DNA of 51,237 nucleotides from Lachnospiraceae bacterium (GTDB lineage: Bacteria; Bacillota_A; Clostridia; Lachnospirales; Lachnospiraceae). Location: positions 1-51,237 of the forward strand of contig JAFOYH010000004.1 of the NCBI GenBank assembly GCA_017391465.1, read 5' to 3'. Shown here in pieces: positions 16,639 to 25,595 of this stretch. The translations under genes were made by a program, and so were the position numbers. The notes beneath the pieces were generated by a model. That model worked only from the letters and a program-made list of their open reading frames with translations. It did not search any database and was not told the origin of the DNA. How positions within the stretch are numbered: the first letter of the stretch is position 1; each line of letters begins with the position of its first letter.

Positions 16639-17424
16639 TTACTCCTTTAGCATTACAAGCTGCTTTTGACCATTACGATTCATACACCACTGAAGACTGA
16701 CATTTCCATATATTTTATTTAGCATATTTTCCATATCTTCCAGAGAATCTTTTTGGGGATGGATGCATCCAATGATGTTTCCTTCAGATAATAATAGAAT
16801 TTTATTGCAGTGATTTAATGCCAGAAATGGGTCGTGAAGGGAGAGAAGCGCAGCTCGTTTCCCATTCGATACCCAGTCCTGCAGGAGAGAAAGCATATGA
16901 TAGCGGTATTTAAAATCCAGGGCACTTTCCGGTTCGTCCAGAAGAAGCAGTTTGTGATCAGTGACTAAGGTTCGTGCAAAAATACACAGTTGTTTTTGCC
17001 CCTCACTTAAATGTAAGTAGTTCACCTGTTCTTTACCCGCTAAACCGACAAGGGACAAAGCGTGCAAAGCAGATAATTTCATAGATTCTGAGGGAAGTTC
17101 CAATAGTTTGAGTTGTGAATTAAATCCCATAAGAACAACATCTAAAACAGAAATATCTATAGAAATGCCGCTTCTCTGCGGAATGTAACCACACAATCTG
17201 GACATTTGCCGTGCAGACTGTTCTTCCAGAGCAACATGATCAAGTACACATTTTCCTGCGTGAGGTAAAATTCCACAAAGTGCTTTTAAAAGCGTGGTCT
17301 TACCGCATCCGTTAGGACCCAGTATGCCCATTAGGCAGGTTTGATCAATTTCAAAGGAAATGTTATGAATGACAGTGTCTTTATTATATTTTACAGTAAT
17401 CGATTCAGCTGAAAAGAAAGTCAT
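16639..17424 (-). CDS. ABC importer ATPase (FecCD/BtuCD/MolBC type)
   Basis: A 261-residue ATP-binding subunit. Walker A GPNGCGKTTL is at ~35-44, the signature is LSEGQ (E in place of the common G), Walker B is LLLLDEPESALD and the H-loop is LSLHD. The Q-loop area has YIPQRSG. This is the layout of type II importer ATPases for siderophores, cobalamin, haem or molybdate. ATG 17424 overlaps the permease stop by 4 bases, so the two are co-translated. Because the next gene serves molybdenum cofactor synthesis and the neighbouring operon encodes a molybdenum hydroxylase, a Mo/W oxyanion importer like MolBCA is a good guess. Iron or corrinoid uptake is not excluded. Confidence 0.9.
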   Translation of the reverse strand: MTFFSAESITVKYNKDTVIHNISFEIDQTCLMGILGPNGCGKTTLLKALCGILPHAGKCVLDHVALEEQSARQMSRLCGYIPQRSGISIDISVLDVVLMGFNSQLKLLELPSESMKLSALHALSLVGLAGKEQVNYLHLSEGQKQLCIFARTLVTDHKLLLLDEPESALDFKYRYHMLSLLQDWVSNGKRAALLSLHDPFLALNHCNKILLLSEGNIIGCIHPQKDSLEDMENMLNKIYGNVSLQWCMNRNGQKQLVMLKE

Positions 17425-18413
17425 ACACTTCTCCTTTCACGAATAATGAGATAGATAAGAAATGGGGCACCCAAAAGACTGGTAAATATACTTACCGGAA
17501 GTTCTGTGACAGTGAAGGATCTGACAAAAATATCAGAGCCTACAAGGAGAATACCCCCCATAAGTCCGCTTAACAGCATAGTGTCAACGCGATTATTGTT
17601 GGATAAAAGTCTTGCACCATGTGGAGCCAATAAACCGACGAAACTGATAAGACCGGTCATACTGACAATGGAAGCAACGACCAAAGTAGTCATAAATAAA
17701 ATAATAAAACGAAGCTTCATTACACTGACACCAAGCATTCTGGCCTCTCCTTCTTCGGCAGACAAAAGAATGACCTGTCGATGCAGTAGAAAGAGCATAA
17801 TCAGACAGAATAGGCATATGAATAGATTTCCTTTCATGGAATATGCACTGATTCCATTTAAACTTCCCATTAACCAATATTCGATAGATGCCAGTTCGCG
17901 TTCCGGATCTGCGCTGATTTTTAAGAACATAAGAATAGTCTGGGCTAAGGCATGTACTGAAATACCGGCAAGAACAATGGTGCTGTTTCGACTGCTGCGG
18001 TCGATAGATGAGAGGGTAAGCGATAAAATGACAGCAAACAAGGCGCCTGCAAATGCACAAAAAGTAATGGAAGCTTCTCCGGTCAAGAAGAGTATACCTG
18101 CTGCGGCTCCTACACTGGCTCCGGAAGAAACACCGATAATATCCGGAGATGCGAGAGGATTACGAAAAATCGTCTGATAAACAAAACCAGCTACTCCAAG
18201 AGAAAAACCACCAATGAGTGCGACAATCGTTCTTGTTAAACGAAGCGTAAAAAATACCCTCAACTGCATAGGATCTCCTGAAAAAAGAAGTTCCATAGAA
18301 AGAGGGTATTTACCAATAAAAAAACTGAAGATCACCAGTACAATCAAACAGAGAGTACCGGTGATACAGAAATATTTAGTTTTTACTGTAGGTGAAATTG
18401 TAAAATGTTTCAT
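17421..18413 (-). CDS. ABC importer permease, FecCD family
   Basis: A 330-residue membrane subunit with about ten hydrophobic segments. Family motifs are TLRLTRTIVALIGGFSLGVAG near the start, GVSSGASVGAAAG in the middle, and FVGLLAPHGARLL, which couples to the ATPase. Length is normal for FecCD/BtuC/MolB proteins. ATG 18413 lies 38 bases inside the end of the binding-protein gene, so expression is coupled. The substrate cannot be read from the permease itself; context points to molybdate or tungstate, as the H. influenzae molybdate importer MolBC belongs to this same structural class rather than to ModBC. Confidence 0.92.
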   Translation of the reverse strand: MKHFTISPTVKTKYFCITGTLCLIVLVIFSFFIGKYPLSMELLFSGDPMQLRVFFTLRLTRTIVALIGGFSLGVAGFVYQTIFRNPLASPDIIGVSSGASVGAAAGILFLTGEASITFCAFAGALFAVILSLTLSSIDRSSRNSTIVLAGISVHALAQTILMFLKISADPERELASIEYWLMGSLNGISAYSMKGNLFICLFCLIMLFLLHRQVILLSAEEGEARMLGVSVMKLRFIILFMTTLVVASIVSMTGLISFVGLLAPHGARLLSNNNRVDTMLLSGLMGGILLVGSDIFVRSFTVTELPVSIFTSLLGAPFLIYLIIRERRSV

Positions 18414-19404
18414 AATATGTATCCATTATGGAGATGCAATCTGCATCGGACAATTGGTCAGGGTGTAAAAGGTTGGCAAGCCAAAGTGCTCCAAGAATGC
18501 TTCCCGGAACCGGACTGTCCCAGGATTCTGCATGATCAGGAATCTGGTAAACATTTTTATTTATAACTGCCTGGCAAGAAGCAAGATTTGGATCATTTAA
18601 CACATCATCAACCGTATATTTAGCACTGGAAGCCATAATGATATATTCAGGATCCCAGGTTAGCAGCTGTTCATAGTCTATAACAGTCCAGTATGTATCT
18701 TCTATACCAGCGGCAACATTTGTTCCTCCGGCAAGACGAATCATGTCCGATTGATACATGGAATTTCCTGCAGTTGATAAAAAGTTGGAATTACCGGAAA
18801 GGTATATTGTTGGTGATGGAGTATCCTTTAATTTCTCAGCTAAAAATGTTTCCTGAGCAGAAATAAAAGAAAGAAGTTCCTCAGCCAATTCCTGTGTATT
18901 CGTGGCAGCTCCAATCAGCCGAATCATTTCGTTTAATAAATCCTGGCTTTCAGGATTTACAAAAAGAACATTCATTCCAAGACTTTCAAGTGTTTCTGCA
19001 CTATCTATAAGACGAAGCGGAAGAATAATAAGATCCGGTTCTACAGAAGCACAGGCTTCTATATTCAGTTGTTTTGCAGTACCGACCCACGGAAGTTTTA
19101 ATAAATCAGGGGCACTGAGTCCATAAATCGGACGATAATCGGGATTATCTTCGATACCAACAATTTTGTCATCGAGATCTAACGCAATGAGCAGACTGGA
19201 AGTAATATAGTAACAGCTGACCAGTCGTTCCGGTTCTTTTTCAATGATAACTTCTCTGCCTGCCTGGTCTGTGACAGTAATAGGATAGTAATCGTCTTTG
19301 TTTGTTGTTTCCTGAGGTGTTATATTGCTGGAATTTGTCTGGCCACAGGCCGAAAAAGACAGACACATACATAAAATAAGTAAAAAGCATATGAGTTTTT
19401 TCAT
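18376..19404 (-). CDS. ABC importer substrate-binding lipoprotein
   Basis: A 342-residue exported lipoprotein. The signal peptide MKKLICFLLILCMCLSFSAC ends in the lipobox Cys20. The mature part is a BtuF/FepB/MolA-like two-lobe protein: lobe 1 has TDQAGREVIIEKEPERLV, a long helix links the lobes, and the end has ESWDSPVPGSILGALWLANLLHP. That last segment resembles, as I recall it, molybdate-binding MolA proteins more than siderophore binders. ATG 19404 follows AGAGGAAAC. It is the first gene of binding protein-permease-ATPase-mocA and is divergent from the hydroxylase genes, with back-to-back promoters at 19445-19489. Substrate (molybdate/tungstate) is an inference. Confidence 0.88.
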   Translation of the reverse strand: MKKLICFLLILCMCLSFSACGQTNSSNITPQETTNKDDYYPITVTDQAGREVIIEKEPERLVSCYYITSSLLIALDLDDKIVGIEDNPDYRPIYGLSAPDLLKLPWVGTAKQLNIEACASVEPDLIILPLRLIDSAETLESLGMNVLFVNPESQDLLNEMIRLIGAATNTQELAEELLSFISAQETFLAEKLKDTPSPTIYLSGNSNFLSTAGNSMYQSDMIRLAGGTNVAAGIEDTYWTVIDYEQLLTWDPEYIIMASSAKYTVDDVLNDPNLASCQAVINKNVYQIPDHAESWDSPVPGSILGALWLANLLHPDQLSDADCISIMDTYYETFYNFTYSKN

Positions 19405-19444
19405 GTTTGTTTCCTCTGTTGTTGTAATTTTAAAGTATAACGAT

Positions 19445-19489
19445 ATTCTATCAAATCATCTTTTATAAATCAATTGAAAATGATATAAT
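19445..19489. promoter_or_regulatory. Back-to-back promoters of the importer and hydroxylase operons
   Basis: On the minus strand, -35 TTGATT (19468-19473) and -10 TAGAAT (19445-19450, with TGn) are 17 bp apart. On the plus strand the extended -10 TGATATAAT lies at 19481-19489. The two overlap in a ~45-bp region, so one regulator could control both. A palindrome, TTAAAC-A-GTTTAA (19541-19553), lies in the plus-strand leader. Confidence 0.55.
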
Positions 19490-19571
19490 GTTGTTTAAAG
19501 AATGACTACTTTCGGGTGTTTCGAATTTTTTTGAAAAAGGTTAAACAGTTTAATTAAAAAGGAGTCTATAT

Positions 19572-20360
19572 ATGATAACCATACAAAACTATGTACGACC
19601 AACTTCTATAGAAGAAGCCTGGCAATTAAATCAGAATAAAAAGAATAGAATCCTTGCAGGAATGTTATGGACACGTCTTGAGAAAGGATCTGTTGGGACA
19701 GCCATTGATTTATGTGATCTGAATCTGAATACAATTGAAGAAGATGAAACACAGTTTACCATCGGTGCAATGGCAACACTTCGTGACATTGAAATCCATC
19801 CAGGACTTAATGAATATTCTAATAAGTCAATCTATAATGCTGTAAAAGACATCGTTGGCGTACAGTTTCGTAATATGGCAACAGTCGGTGGCAGCATCTG
19901 GGGACGTTTTGGTTTTTCAGATGTGCTAACGGTATTTCTTGCTATGGATACTTATGTAGAACTTTACAAAGGAGGTTTGGTTTCCCTTTCTAAGTTTGTG
20001 ACAATGAAAAAAGACAATGATATTCTTGTTCGTCTCATCGTAAAGAAAACAAAAGGTAAATTGACTTATTGCTCCATGCGTAATCAGCGTACAGATTTTC
20101 CTGTGATTGCGTGTGCTGTTTCTTGTATAGGAGATGAATGGAGAGTATCCGTTGGTGCTCGTCCAGGACGCGCCGTTTTAGTTAGAGATGAAAAGAATCT
20201 TCTGGGTGATGGAATCAATGAAGAGAATGCGAAGCGTTTTGCATCTTATGTAGCGGAACAGGTGCCAACTGGAAGTAATCTGCGTGGAAGCGATGTTTAC
20301 CGTACGCATTTGATTAAAGTGTTGGTGGAACGTTCTCTGAATGAACTTGGAGGTATGTAA
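19572..20360 (+). CDS. Molybdenum hydroxylase FAD-binding subunit (XdhB/CoxM-like)
   Basis: A 262-residue flavoprotein subunit that passes electrons from the 2Fe-2S subunit to an acceptor. It has the vanillyl-alcohol-oxidase-type FAD domain with the motif FRNMATVGGSI (about 95-105), which contacts the FAD pyrophosphate, and a shorter C-terminal CO-dehydrogenase-flavoprotein domain (MRNQRTDFPVIACAVS). ATG 19572 follows AAAAAGGAG. It is the first gene of FAD, 2Fe-2S, Mo and xdhC genes, with one base between its stop and the next start. The length is slightly below the ~280-290 usual for this subunit. Identity as part of a selenium-dependent hydroxylase comes from the neighbouring selD-yqeB-yqeC genes. 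Confidence 0.9.
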   Translation: MITIQNYVRPTSIEEAWQLNQNKKNRILAGMLWTRLEKGSVGTAIDLCDLNLNTIEEDETQFTIGAMATLRDIEIHPGLNEYSNKSIYNAVKDIVGVQFRNMATVGGSIWGRFGFSDVLTVFLAMDTYVELYKGGLVSLSKFVTMKKDNDILVRLIVKKTKGKLTYCSMRNQRTDFPVIACAVSCIGDEWRVSVGARPGRAVLVRDEKNLLGDGINEENAKRFASYVAEQVPTGSNLRGSDVYRTHLIKVLVERSLNELGGM

Positions 20361-20361
20361 T

Positions 20362-20817
20362 ATGGAGATCAAACTTAAATTAAACGGAAAGAATATAACT
20401 GCATCTGTAGATGCGGATACCGTATTACTTGATTTTCTTCGCCATAAAGGCTGTTTAAGTGTAAAAAGAGGCTGCGATACATCGAACTGTGGACTTTGTA
20501 CAGTTTTAATGGACGGAAAACCTATCCTTTCCTGTTCTACATTGGCGGCAAGAGCAGATGGTCACGAAATTTATACATTGGAAGGGCTTCAAAAAGAAGC
20601 AGAAGATTTTATAGGTTATATCGCTGACCAGGGAGCTGATCAGTGTGGATTCTGCAATTCAGGATTTGTCATGAATACGATTGCCCTTCTTCGTGAAAAT
20701 CCGGAACCAACAGATGATGAGATTCGAGCATTCCTTACAGGTAATTTGTGTCGCTGCAGCGGATATGACGGACAGCTCAGAGGAATTCGAAATTATTTGA
20801 ATTCCCGTAAAGTCTAA
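20362..20817 (+). CDS. Molybdenum hydroxylase 2Fe-2S subunit
   Basis: A 151-residue iron-sulfur subunit. The N-terminal plant-ferredoxin-like domain holds the first cluster (GCDTSNCGLCTV with a later LSCS). The C-terminal four-helix domain holds the second cluster (QCGFCNSGFVM and GNLCRCSGYDG) next to the molybdopterin. ATG 20362 is chosen because GGAGGT lies 7 bases before it and the protein then starts MEIKLKLNG; an in-frame ATG at 20341 precedes the ribosome site. It lies one base after the FAD-subunit stop. All eight cluster cysteines are present. Normal length. Confidence 0.95.
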   Translation: MEIKLKLNGKNITASVDADTVLLDFLRHKGCLSVKRGCDTSNCGLCTVLMDGKPILSCSTLAARADGHEIYTLEGLQKEAEDFIGYIADQGADQCGFCNSGFVMNTIALLRENPEPTDDEIRAFLTGNLCRCSGYDGQLRGIRNYLNSRKV

Positions 20818-20827
20818 GGAGGCAGTT

Positions 20828-23122
20828 ATGGAACATAAAGAATATAAATCTATCAATAAATCAGTCCGCAAAAAGGACTCCATGCAGCTGCTTACCGGTA
20901 AACCGGTCTATACCGATGATATTACTCCGGATGATGCTTTGATTGTAAAAATTCTTCGAAGCCCCCATGCCAACGCAATGATAGAATCCATTGATACAAA
21001 AATTGCCAGGAAAGTGCCAGGAGTCGTTGATATCTACACCTGGGAAGATGTGCCAAAGAATCGTTTTGCGATTGCAGGACAGACATATCCGGAACCATCT
21101 CCATATGATCGTCTGATTCTGGACCGTCATGTACGTTTTTCGGGAGATGCTGTTGCAATTATTGCTGCAGAGACAGAAGCAGCAGCATTAAAAGCGATGA
21201 AACTGATTAAAGTAAAATATGAAGTTCTTGAGGCGGTTCTTGACTTCCGTACTGCAAAAGACAATCCTGTTCTTGTTCATCCGGAGGATGACTGGTTTCC
21301 GCCATGTCAGGTTGGCGGCGATCCAAAACGTAATATAATAGCTTGTGGCGATGATTCCTATGGTGATGTAGAAGGCATTCTTTCTGAATGTGATATTGTA
21401 ATGGAACGTACTTATCATACAAAGGCATTCAATCAGGCAATGATGGAGCCTTTCAAAACATACACAAAATTAGATTGTTATGGACGTCTTCATGTAATTT
21501 CTTCGACACAGATTGTTTTCCATACACGTCGTATTCTTTCACATGCTCTTGGTATTCCAAAGAGCCGGATTCATGTAGAAAAGCCGCGTATAGGTGGAGG
21601 ATTTGGTGCAAAGCAGACAGCGGTGTGCGAAGTATATCCTGCATTTGTTACAATGAAAACAGGACGTCCGGCTAGAATTTGTTATACAAGAGAAGAGGCT
21701 CAAATTGCTGGTTCACCACGTCATGAAATGGAAATTACCATTCGTTTAGGAGCTATGAAGGACGGCAGAATCCGCGTTATGGATCTGTATACATTGTCAA
21801 ATTCCGGTGCCTATGGTGAACATGGGCCAACAACTGTAGGACTTTCCGGACATAAAGCACTCCCTCTCTATACAGGAAGTCTTGAAGCATTTCGTTTCCA
21901 CTATGATGTGGTTTATACCAATCATATGGCGGCTGGTGCTTATCGAGGATATGGAGCTACCCAGGGAATTTATGCGGTTGAAACTATTGTTAATGAACTG
22001 GCTGAACAGCTTGGAATTGATGCAACGAACATTCGTGATATGAATATGGTTAAAGAAGGCATGGTAATGCATGCTTACTATAATGAAATTGCCAATTCCT
22101 GTGCATTAGATCGCTGTATGGACCATTGCCGTAAAATGTTCAACTGGGAAGAACGTTCAAAAATACGTGATATGGGTAATGGTAAAGTACGTACGGCAGG
22201 TGTTGCCATGGGTATGCAGGGAAGTTGTATTTCCAATGTAGACGTTGGTGGCGCCACAGTAAAATTAAGCGATGATGGCAATTATATCCTCATTATTGGC
22301 GCGGCTGATATGGGTACAGGGTGCGATACTATTCTTGCTCAGATGGTAGCTGAGGTGATGGATTGCAGTGTAGATGATGTAGAAGTTGTTGGAGCAGATA
22401 CAGATATTTCGCCTTATGATTCCGGATCTTATGCTTCCTCTACTACATATGTTACAGGTAAGGCGGTAGAAAAGGCCTGCATGGATCTTAAAAACAGAAT
22501 TTGTAAGATTGCTGCAGAAAAATTAGATTGTAAACTGGAAGAAATTATTTTTGAAGGAAGACAGGTTCGTCGTATTCATACAAACGAGATCCTTTCTCTT
22601 TCGGATATCGCTTACAAAGCTCAGGTATTTAATACAACGCCTGCAGAAGCAACAGCCATGCATTCCTCGCCAGTTTCACCGCCTCCATATATGGTAGGTA
22701 TGGTTGAAATTGAATTAGACAAGTTGACAGGACAGGTTGATATTTTAGATTATATGGCGGTTGTGGACTGCGGTATTCCGATCAACCCGGCATTAGCAAC
22801 TATTCAGACAGAAGGCGGTATCGTTCAGGGCATCGGTCATACTTTATTTGAAAATATCTCCTATGATGCAAGCGGACGTCCAAGAGAATCTTCTTTTATG
22901 CAGTATAAAATTCCTACGCGTCTGGATATGGGAAATTTGAAAGTAGAATTTGAACATAGTTATGAACCAACGGGTCCATTTGGTGCCAAGTCTATCGGTG
23001 AGATTGTAATTAATACACCTGCACCGGCGATTACCCATGCTGTCTACCGTGCAACAGGAGTATGGCATAGAGAGCTGCCAATTACACCGGAGAAGATTGT
23101 GATGTCACTTATTGAGGGATAA
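20828..23122 (+). CDS. Molybdenum hydroxylase catalytic subunit (xanthine dehydrogenase-like, probably selenium-dependent)
   Basis: A 764-residue molybdopterin subunit. Residues ~20-125 form the a/b-hammerhead domain, and the rest the two molybdopterin-binding domains with GGGFGAKQT, GAYRGYGATQ and the active-site Glu in FGAKSIGE near residue 725. The family hydroxylates purines or N-heterocycles with water as the oxygen donor. No in-frame UGA is present, so it is not a selenoprotein; in this group selenium is a labile cofactor ligand supplied by SelD-linked genes, which lie nearby. ATG 20828 follows AAGGAGG. Xanthine is the likely substrate given the nearby NCS2 permease, but nicotinate or other purines are possible. 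Confidence 0.92.
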   Translation: MEHKEYKSINKSVRKKDSMQLLTGKPVYTDDITPDDALIVKILRSPHANAMIESIDTKIARKVPGVVDIYTWEDVPKNRFAIAGQTYPEPSPYDRLILDRHVRFSGDAVAIIAAETEAAALKAMKLIKVKYEVLEAVLDFRTAKDNPVLVHPEDDWFPPCQVGGDPKRNIIACGDDSYGDVEGILSECDIVMERTYHTKAFNQAMMEPFKTYTKLDCYGRLHVISSTQIVFHTRRILSHALGIPKSRIHVEKPRIGGGFGAKQTAVCEVYPAFVTMKTGRPARICYTREEAQIAGSPRHEMEITIRLGAMKDGRIRVMDLYTLSNSGAYGEHGPTTVGLSGHKALPLYTGSLEAFRFHYDVVYTNHMAAGAYRGYGATQGIYAVETIVNELAEQLGIDATNIRDMNMVKEGMVMHAYYNEIANSCALDRCMDHCRKMFNWEERSKIRDMGNGKVRTAGVAMGMQGSCISNVDVGGATVKLSDDGNYILIIGAADMGTGCDTILAQMVAEVMDCSVDDVEVVGADTDISPYDSGSYASSTTYVTGKAVEKACMDLKNRICKIAAEKLDCKLEEIIFEGRQVRRIHTNEILSLSDIAYKAQVFNTTPAEATAMHSSPVSPPPYMVGMVEIELDKLTGQVDILDYMAVVDCGIPINPALATIQTEGGIVQGIGHTLFENISYDASGRPRESSFMQYKIPTRLDMGNLKVEFEHSYEPTGPFGAKSIGEIVINTPAPAITHAVYRATGVWHRELPITPEKIVMSLIEG

Positions 23123-23126
23123 AACT

Positions 23127-24110
23127 ATGCGACAGTTATTTAAAATAATGAGAGAACAACTTATGCGAGGTGAATCCCTTGTTTTTGTCTCTATTACAGC
23201 TTCTTCCGGTTCTGTACCAAGAGGAGCAGGTGCGCATATGCTCGTATCAAATAAAGGACGCATCAGTGGCACTATAGGAGGCGGAGAAGTAGAAAACAGG
23301 GCTCAGGAGATAGCTCTTTCTGTTCTTTCTTCCGGATGCTCTTGCGATTCTTCTTTTACGCTTACTGCAAATGACAGTCATAATCTTGGAATGATCTGTG
23401 GGGGATCCTGTACTGTATTTTTTCATTATATGGATGCCTTTGACAAAGAGATGATTGCTCTTTGTGAGGAAGTGGACCGTCATTTTGAAGATGGCTTAGA
23501 TCTTTGGCTTGTATCAGAACTTTCAAGAGATGGCCGATTATCAATTACAGACAGAAAAAGTTCTGTTTTAGAGGGGTATCTTTCCCGTCAGCCTCGTCAG
23601 GTAACTTTAGATAAAAGAGAACTGTTTCTTGAACAAATTTGTACTTCTGACAGGGTTTATATTTTTGGAGGCGGACATGTTGCTCAGGAATTAGTACCTG
23701 TGCTTGCGCATGTAGGATTTCGATGTATTATTATGGAAGACAGAGAAGCGTTCGCAAAAAAGGAACTGTTCCCAATGGCAGACAAGATTATTCTTGGAGA
23801 TTTTAATCATATAGAGGAATCCATAAATATTAGAGAAGATGACTATGTCTGTGTTATGACAAGAGGACATTCCTATGATACAGTTCTTCAGGCTCAAATT
23901 CTAAAACATAAGCCATATTATTGTGGTGTCATTGGAAGCCGCTCGAAAGCTGCTGGAGTACGAAAAGTGCTAAAAGAAGATTACGGCCTGACAGAAGATG
24001 AGTTGTCACTGATAACGACTCCCATTGGTTTACCAATTAAGGGGGTAACTCCTGCGGAAATTGCGATTTCTATTGCAGCCCAGATGATTTTATTAAGAGC
24101 AGAAAAGTAA
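23127..24110 (+). CDS. xdhC: XdhC/CoxI family molybdenum hydroxylase maturation protein
   Basis: A 327-residue accessory protein that holds and inserts the sulfurated (here perhaps selenated) molybdenum cofactor. The N-terminal XdhC/CoxI domain has the motif SSGSVPRGAGAHMLV and GTIGGGEVE. The C-terminal Rossmann domain has YIFGGGHVAQELVPV, then DRxAF-like and MTRGHSYDT and CGVIGSRSKAAG, all typical. ATG 23127 follows GAGGGA by 7 bases; TTG 23112 in the same frame would overlap the previous gene. It is the fourth gene of the hydroxylase operon, 4 bases after the catalytic-subunit stop, and ends at a strong terminator. Confidence 0.92.
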   Translation: MRQLFKIMREQLMRGESLVFVSITASSGSVPRGAGAHMLVSNKGRISGTIGGGEVENRAQEIALSVLSSGCSCDSSFTLTANDSHNLGMICGGSCTVFFHYMDAFDKEMIALCEEVDRHFEDGLDLWLVSELSRDGRLSITDRKSSVLEGYLSRQPRQVTLDKRELFLEQICTSDRVYIFGGGHVAQELVPVLAHVGFRCIIMEDREAFAKKELFPMADKIILGDFNHIEESINIREDDYVCVMTRGHSYDTVLQAQILKHKPYYCGVIGSRSKAAGVRKVLKEDYGLTEDELSLITTPIGLPIKGVTPAEIAISIAAQMILLRAEK

Positions 24111-24120
24111 ACAAGCAAAT

Positions 24121-24156
24121 AAAAAAGGCTGTTGTCAGTTTGACAACGGCCTTTCT
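24121..24156. terminator. Bidirectional terminator between xdhC and yqeC
   Basis: A 13-bp stem (AAAGGCTGTTGTC with its partner at ~24141-24153, one G-U pair) with an A-run before and CTTTCTGTT after lies between convergent operons. Confidence 0.85.
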
Positions 24157-24157
24157 G

Positions 24158-24778
24158 TTATCCTTTATTCAATTGGTTCATGATAAAAGATGCATTCTCT
24201 GTTTGGCGTTTGGTTCCATCGTGAGCAGCATATACGGCAATTCTTATATTAGGATACTGCTTAGTTAATGGTTCTACATATCCTTCTTTTAAAAGTTTTA
24301 TCATATGTTCTAATGTAATAAGCGTATGGTCCTCTATGCCAAGGCATTGTTTGACCAGATTCAGACGATGACATACCTCGATTGCCGGTCTGTTTAATCC
24401 GTGAAGACCCGTAACAATAATAATCTCATCCACATTATCAGGAATGACAGGTTCGTTTGTTGATGGATATTTGACAGGCATATGCTGGGAACCGTCTGCC
24501 TCTACCAATACAACATCAGCGTAGGAACATACTGTATTATATGTTTTAATAGAGAGAGGGGCGATCTTTTCTCCCTCCGGTATACCTGCCATGACATACC
24601 CATCGGATTCTAATTTATGAATTATTATGGATGCATCATCAGAGAGAGTTGTATCTTTTTCTATATACATATGAGTCGTCGTTGTTATAAATAATTTTTT
24701 TCCCTGGGAACGATAGGTCTCCGCCATTTGTTTTAATAAAGTCGTTTTACCTCCGGAACCAACAATTGCGATGACCAT
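24158..24778 (-). CDS. yqeC: Selenium-dependent hydroxylase accessory protein YqeC
   Basis: A 206-residue P-loop protein. The nucleotide loop GSGGKTTLLKQMAE is at residues 7-20, followed by TTTTHMY and the Walker-B-like VVLVEADGSQHMPVK. The length and these motifs match the YqeC family found only in genomes with selenium-dependent molybdenum hydroxylases. Its biochemical step is not settled; selenium delivery to or activation of the Mo cofactor is proposed. ATG 24778 lies one base after the yqeB stop, so the two are coupled. It is the last gene of the six-gene selenium operon. Confidence 0.9.
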   Translation of the reverse strand: MVIAIVGSGGKTTLLKQMAETYRSQGKKLFITTTTHMYIEKDTTLSDDASIIIHKLESDGYVMAGIPEGEKIAPLSIKTYNTVCSYADVVLVEADGSQHMPVKYPSTNEPVIPDNVDEIIIVTGLHGLNRPAIEVCHRLNLVKQCLGIEDHTLITLEHMIKLLKEGYVEPLTKQYPNIRIAVYAAHDGTKRQTENASFIMNQLNKG

Positions 24779-24779
24779 A

Positions 24780-25589
24780 TTACAGACGACCTCTCAAGAA
24801 TAATACAGCTTCCAGTACACCTCCGGCGATACATCGGGCTTTATCAGATATAGTAAAACAGTTGTTATATTCTTCCGCACGCGGATCAATATCTGCAATC
24901 TTAAATCCTTTCGTAACCGGATAGCCATTTCTGATAAGACCTCGTAATAAGCCGTCTAAACTTGCTTTAACCGGAACCGGACCATTCTTTGTTTCTACAA
25001 TAGCAATGGTTTCGTCTTTTGAGACAGTATCCGTAATTTTAGCAATGTTCTTAAGGATTCCGTCTGCAGGGCTGTGAATCACACGTTCTTTGCCGTAACC
25101 ATTAATAATGCCCGGAACACCGGTATTAGGAGCAGCAGAACCGTGAAGCAGGACACGTCCAAGATTATGTCCTCGTTTTGTCTCAATAACGGCATCTACA
25201 TCCTTACCTGCTATAAATCCAGGACCTAAAGCAACGGTAACAGGTGCCATGTCTTTATTGGTACCAAGATTTTTTTTGGCAAGAATTCCATCGACAACAG
25301 CGAAAGGTTTTAATTCTTTAATAGACAATCCTTCAGGATCAACAAGAATAACAAGCTTTCCTTCTTTTAATAAAGTTTTTGCTTCGTCTAAAGATTTTGC
25401 AAGAATGCAAGTAACATCCTCTACTTGCTGTGTTCCCTGATAAACGGCTTCGCTAAATGCAACATTTCGTCGGATAGCAGAAGGCTTCGCAATTTCAAGA
25501 ACGAGGACTGAAAAACCGCTTTTATATAATTTATAAATTGTTCCGGTGGCAAGATCTCCGCCACCACGGACAATAATCAGATGATTCAT
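24780..25589 (-). CDS. yqeB: Selenium-dependent molybdenum hydroxylase protein YqeB (EF2563 family)
   Basis: A 269-residue protein of the family that marks selenium-dependent molybdenum hydroxylase loci. The N-terminus has a dinucleotide-fold-like RGGGDLATGTIYKLYKSGF, and the middle has VALGPGFIAGKDVDAVIETKRGHNLGR, strongly conserved as I recall it. The C-terminal half looks like a biotinyl/lipoyl-type beta domain (SPADGILKNI). ATG 25589 is 6 bases after the selD stop. The role is probably in placing selenium on the molybdenum cofactor together with YqeC, inferred from gene occurrence in the family rather than from a shown reaction. Confidence 0.93.
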   Translation of the reverse strand: MNHLIIVRGGGDLATGTIYKLYKSGFSVLVLEIAKPSAIRRNVAFSEAVYQGTQQVEDVTCILAKSLDEAKTLLKEGKLVILVDPEGLSIKELKPFAVVDGILAKKNLGTNKDMAPVTVALGPGFIAGKDVDAVIETKRGHNLGRVLLHGSAAPNTGVPGIINGYGKERVIHSPADGILKNIAKITDTVSKDETIAIVETKNGPVPVKASLDGLLRGLIRNGYPVTKGFKIADIDPRAEEYNNCFTISDKARCIAGGVLEAVLFLRGRL

Positions 25590-25595
25590 TTGCGT

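Noticed and set aside
17506..18177. Plus-strand open frame of 223 codons opposite the FecCD permease
   Set aside because: It is a shadow of the membrane-protein gene with no recognisable domain and no ribosome site; the minus-strand gene has clear family motifs.
16621..19404. Assignment of the ABC importer to iron-siderophore or vitamin B12 uptake
   Set aside because: The class fits, but nothing nearby concerns iron or corrinoids, while mocA is in the same operon. It was kept only as an alternative.
20828..23122. Selenocysteine codon in the hydroxylase or elsewhere in the selenium island
   Set aside because: No in-frame UGA was found in the catalytic subunit, and SelD carries Cys16. Selenium use here is through a labile cofactor.
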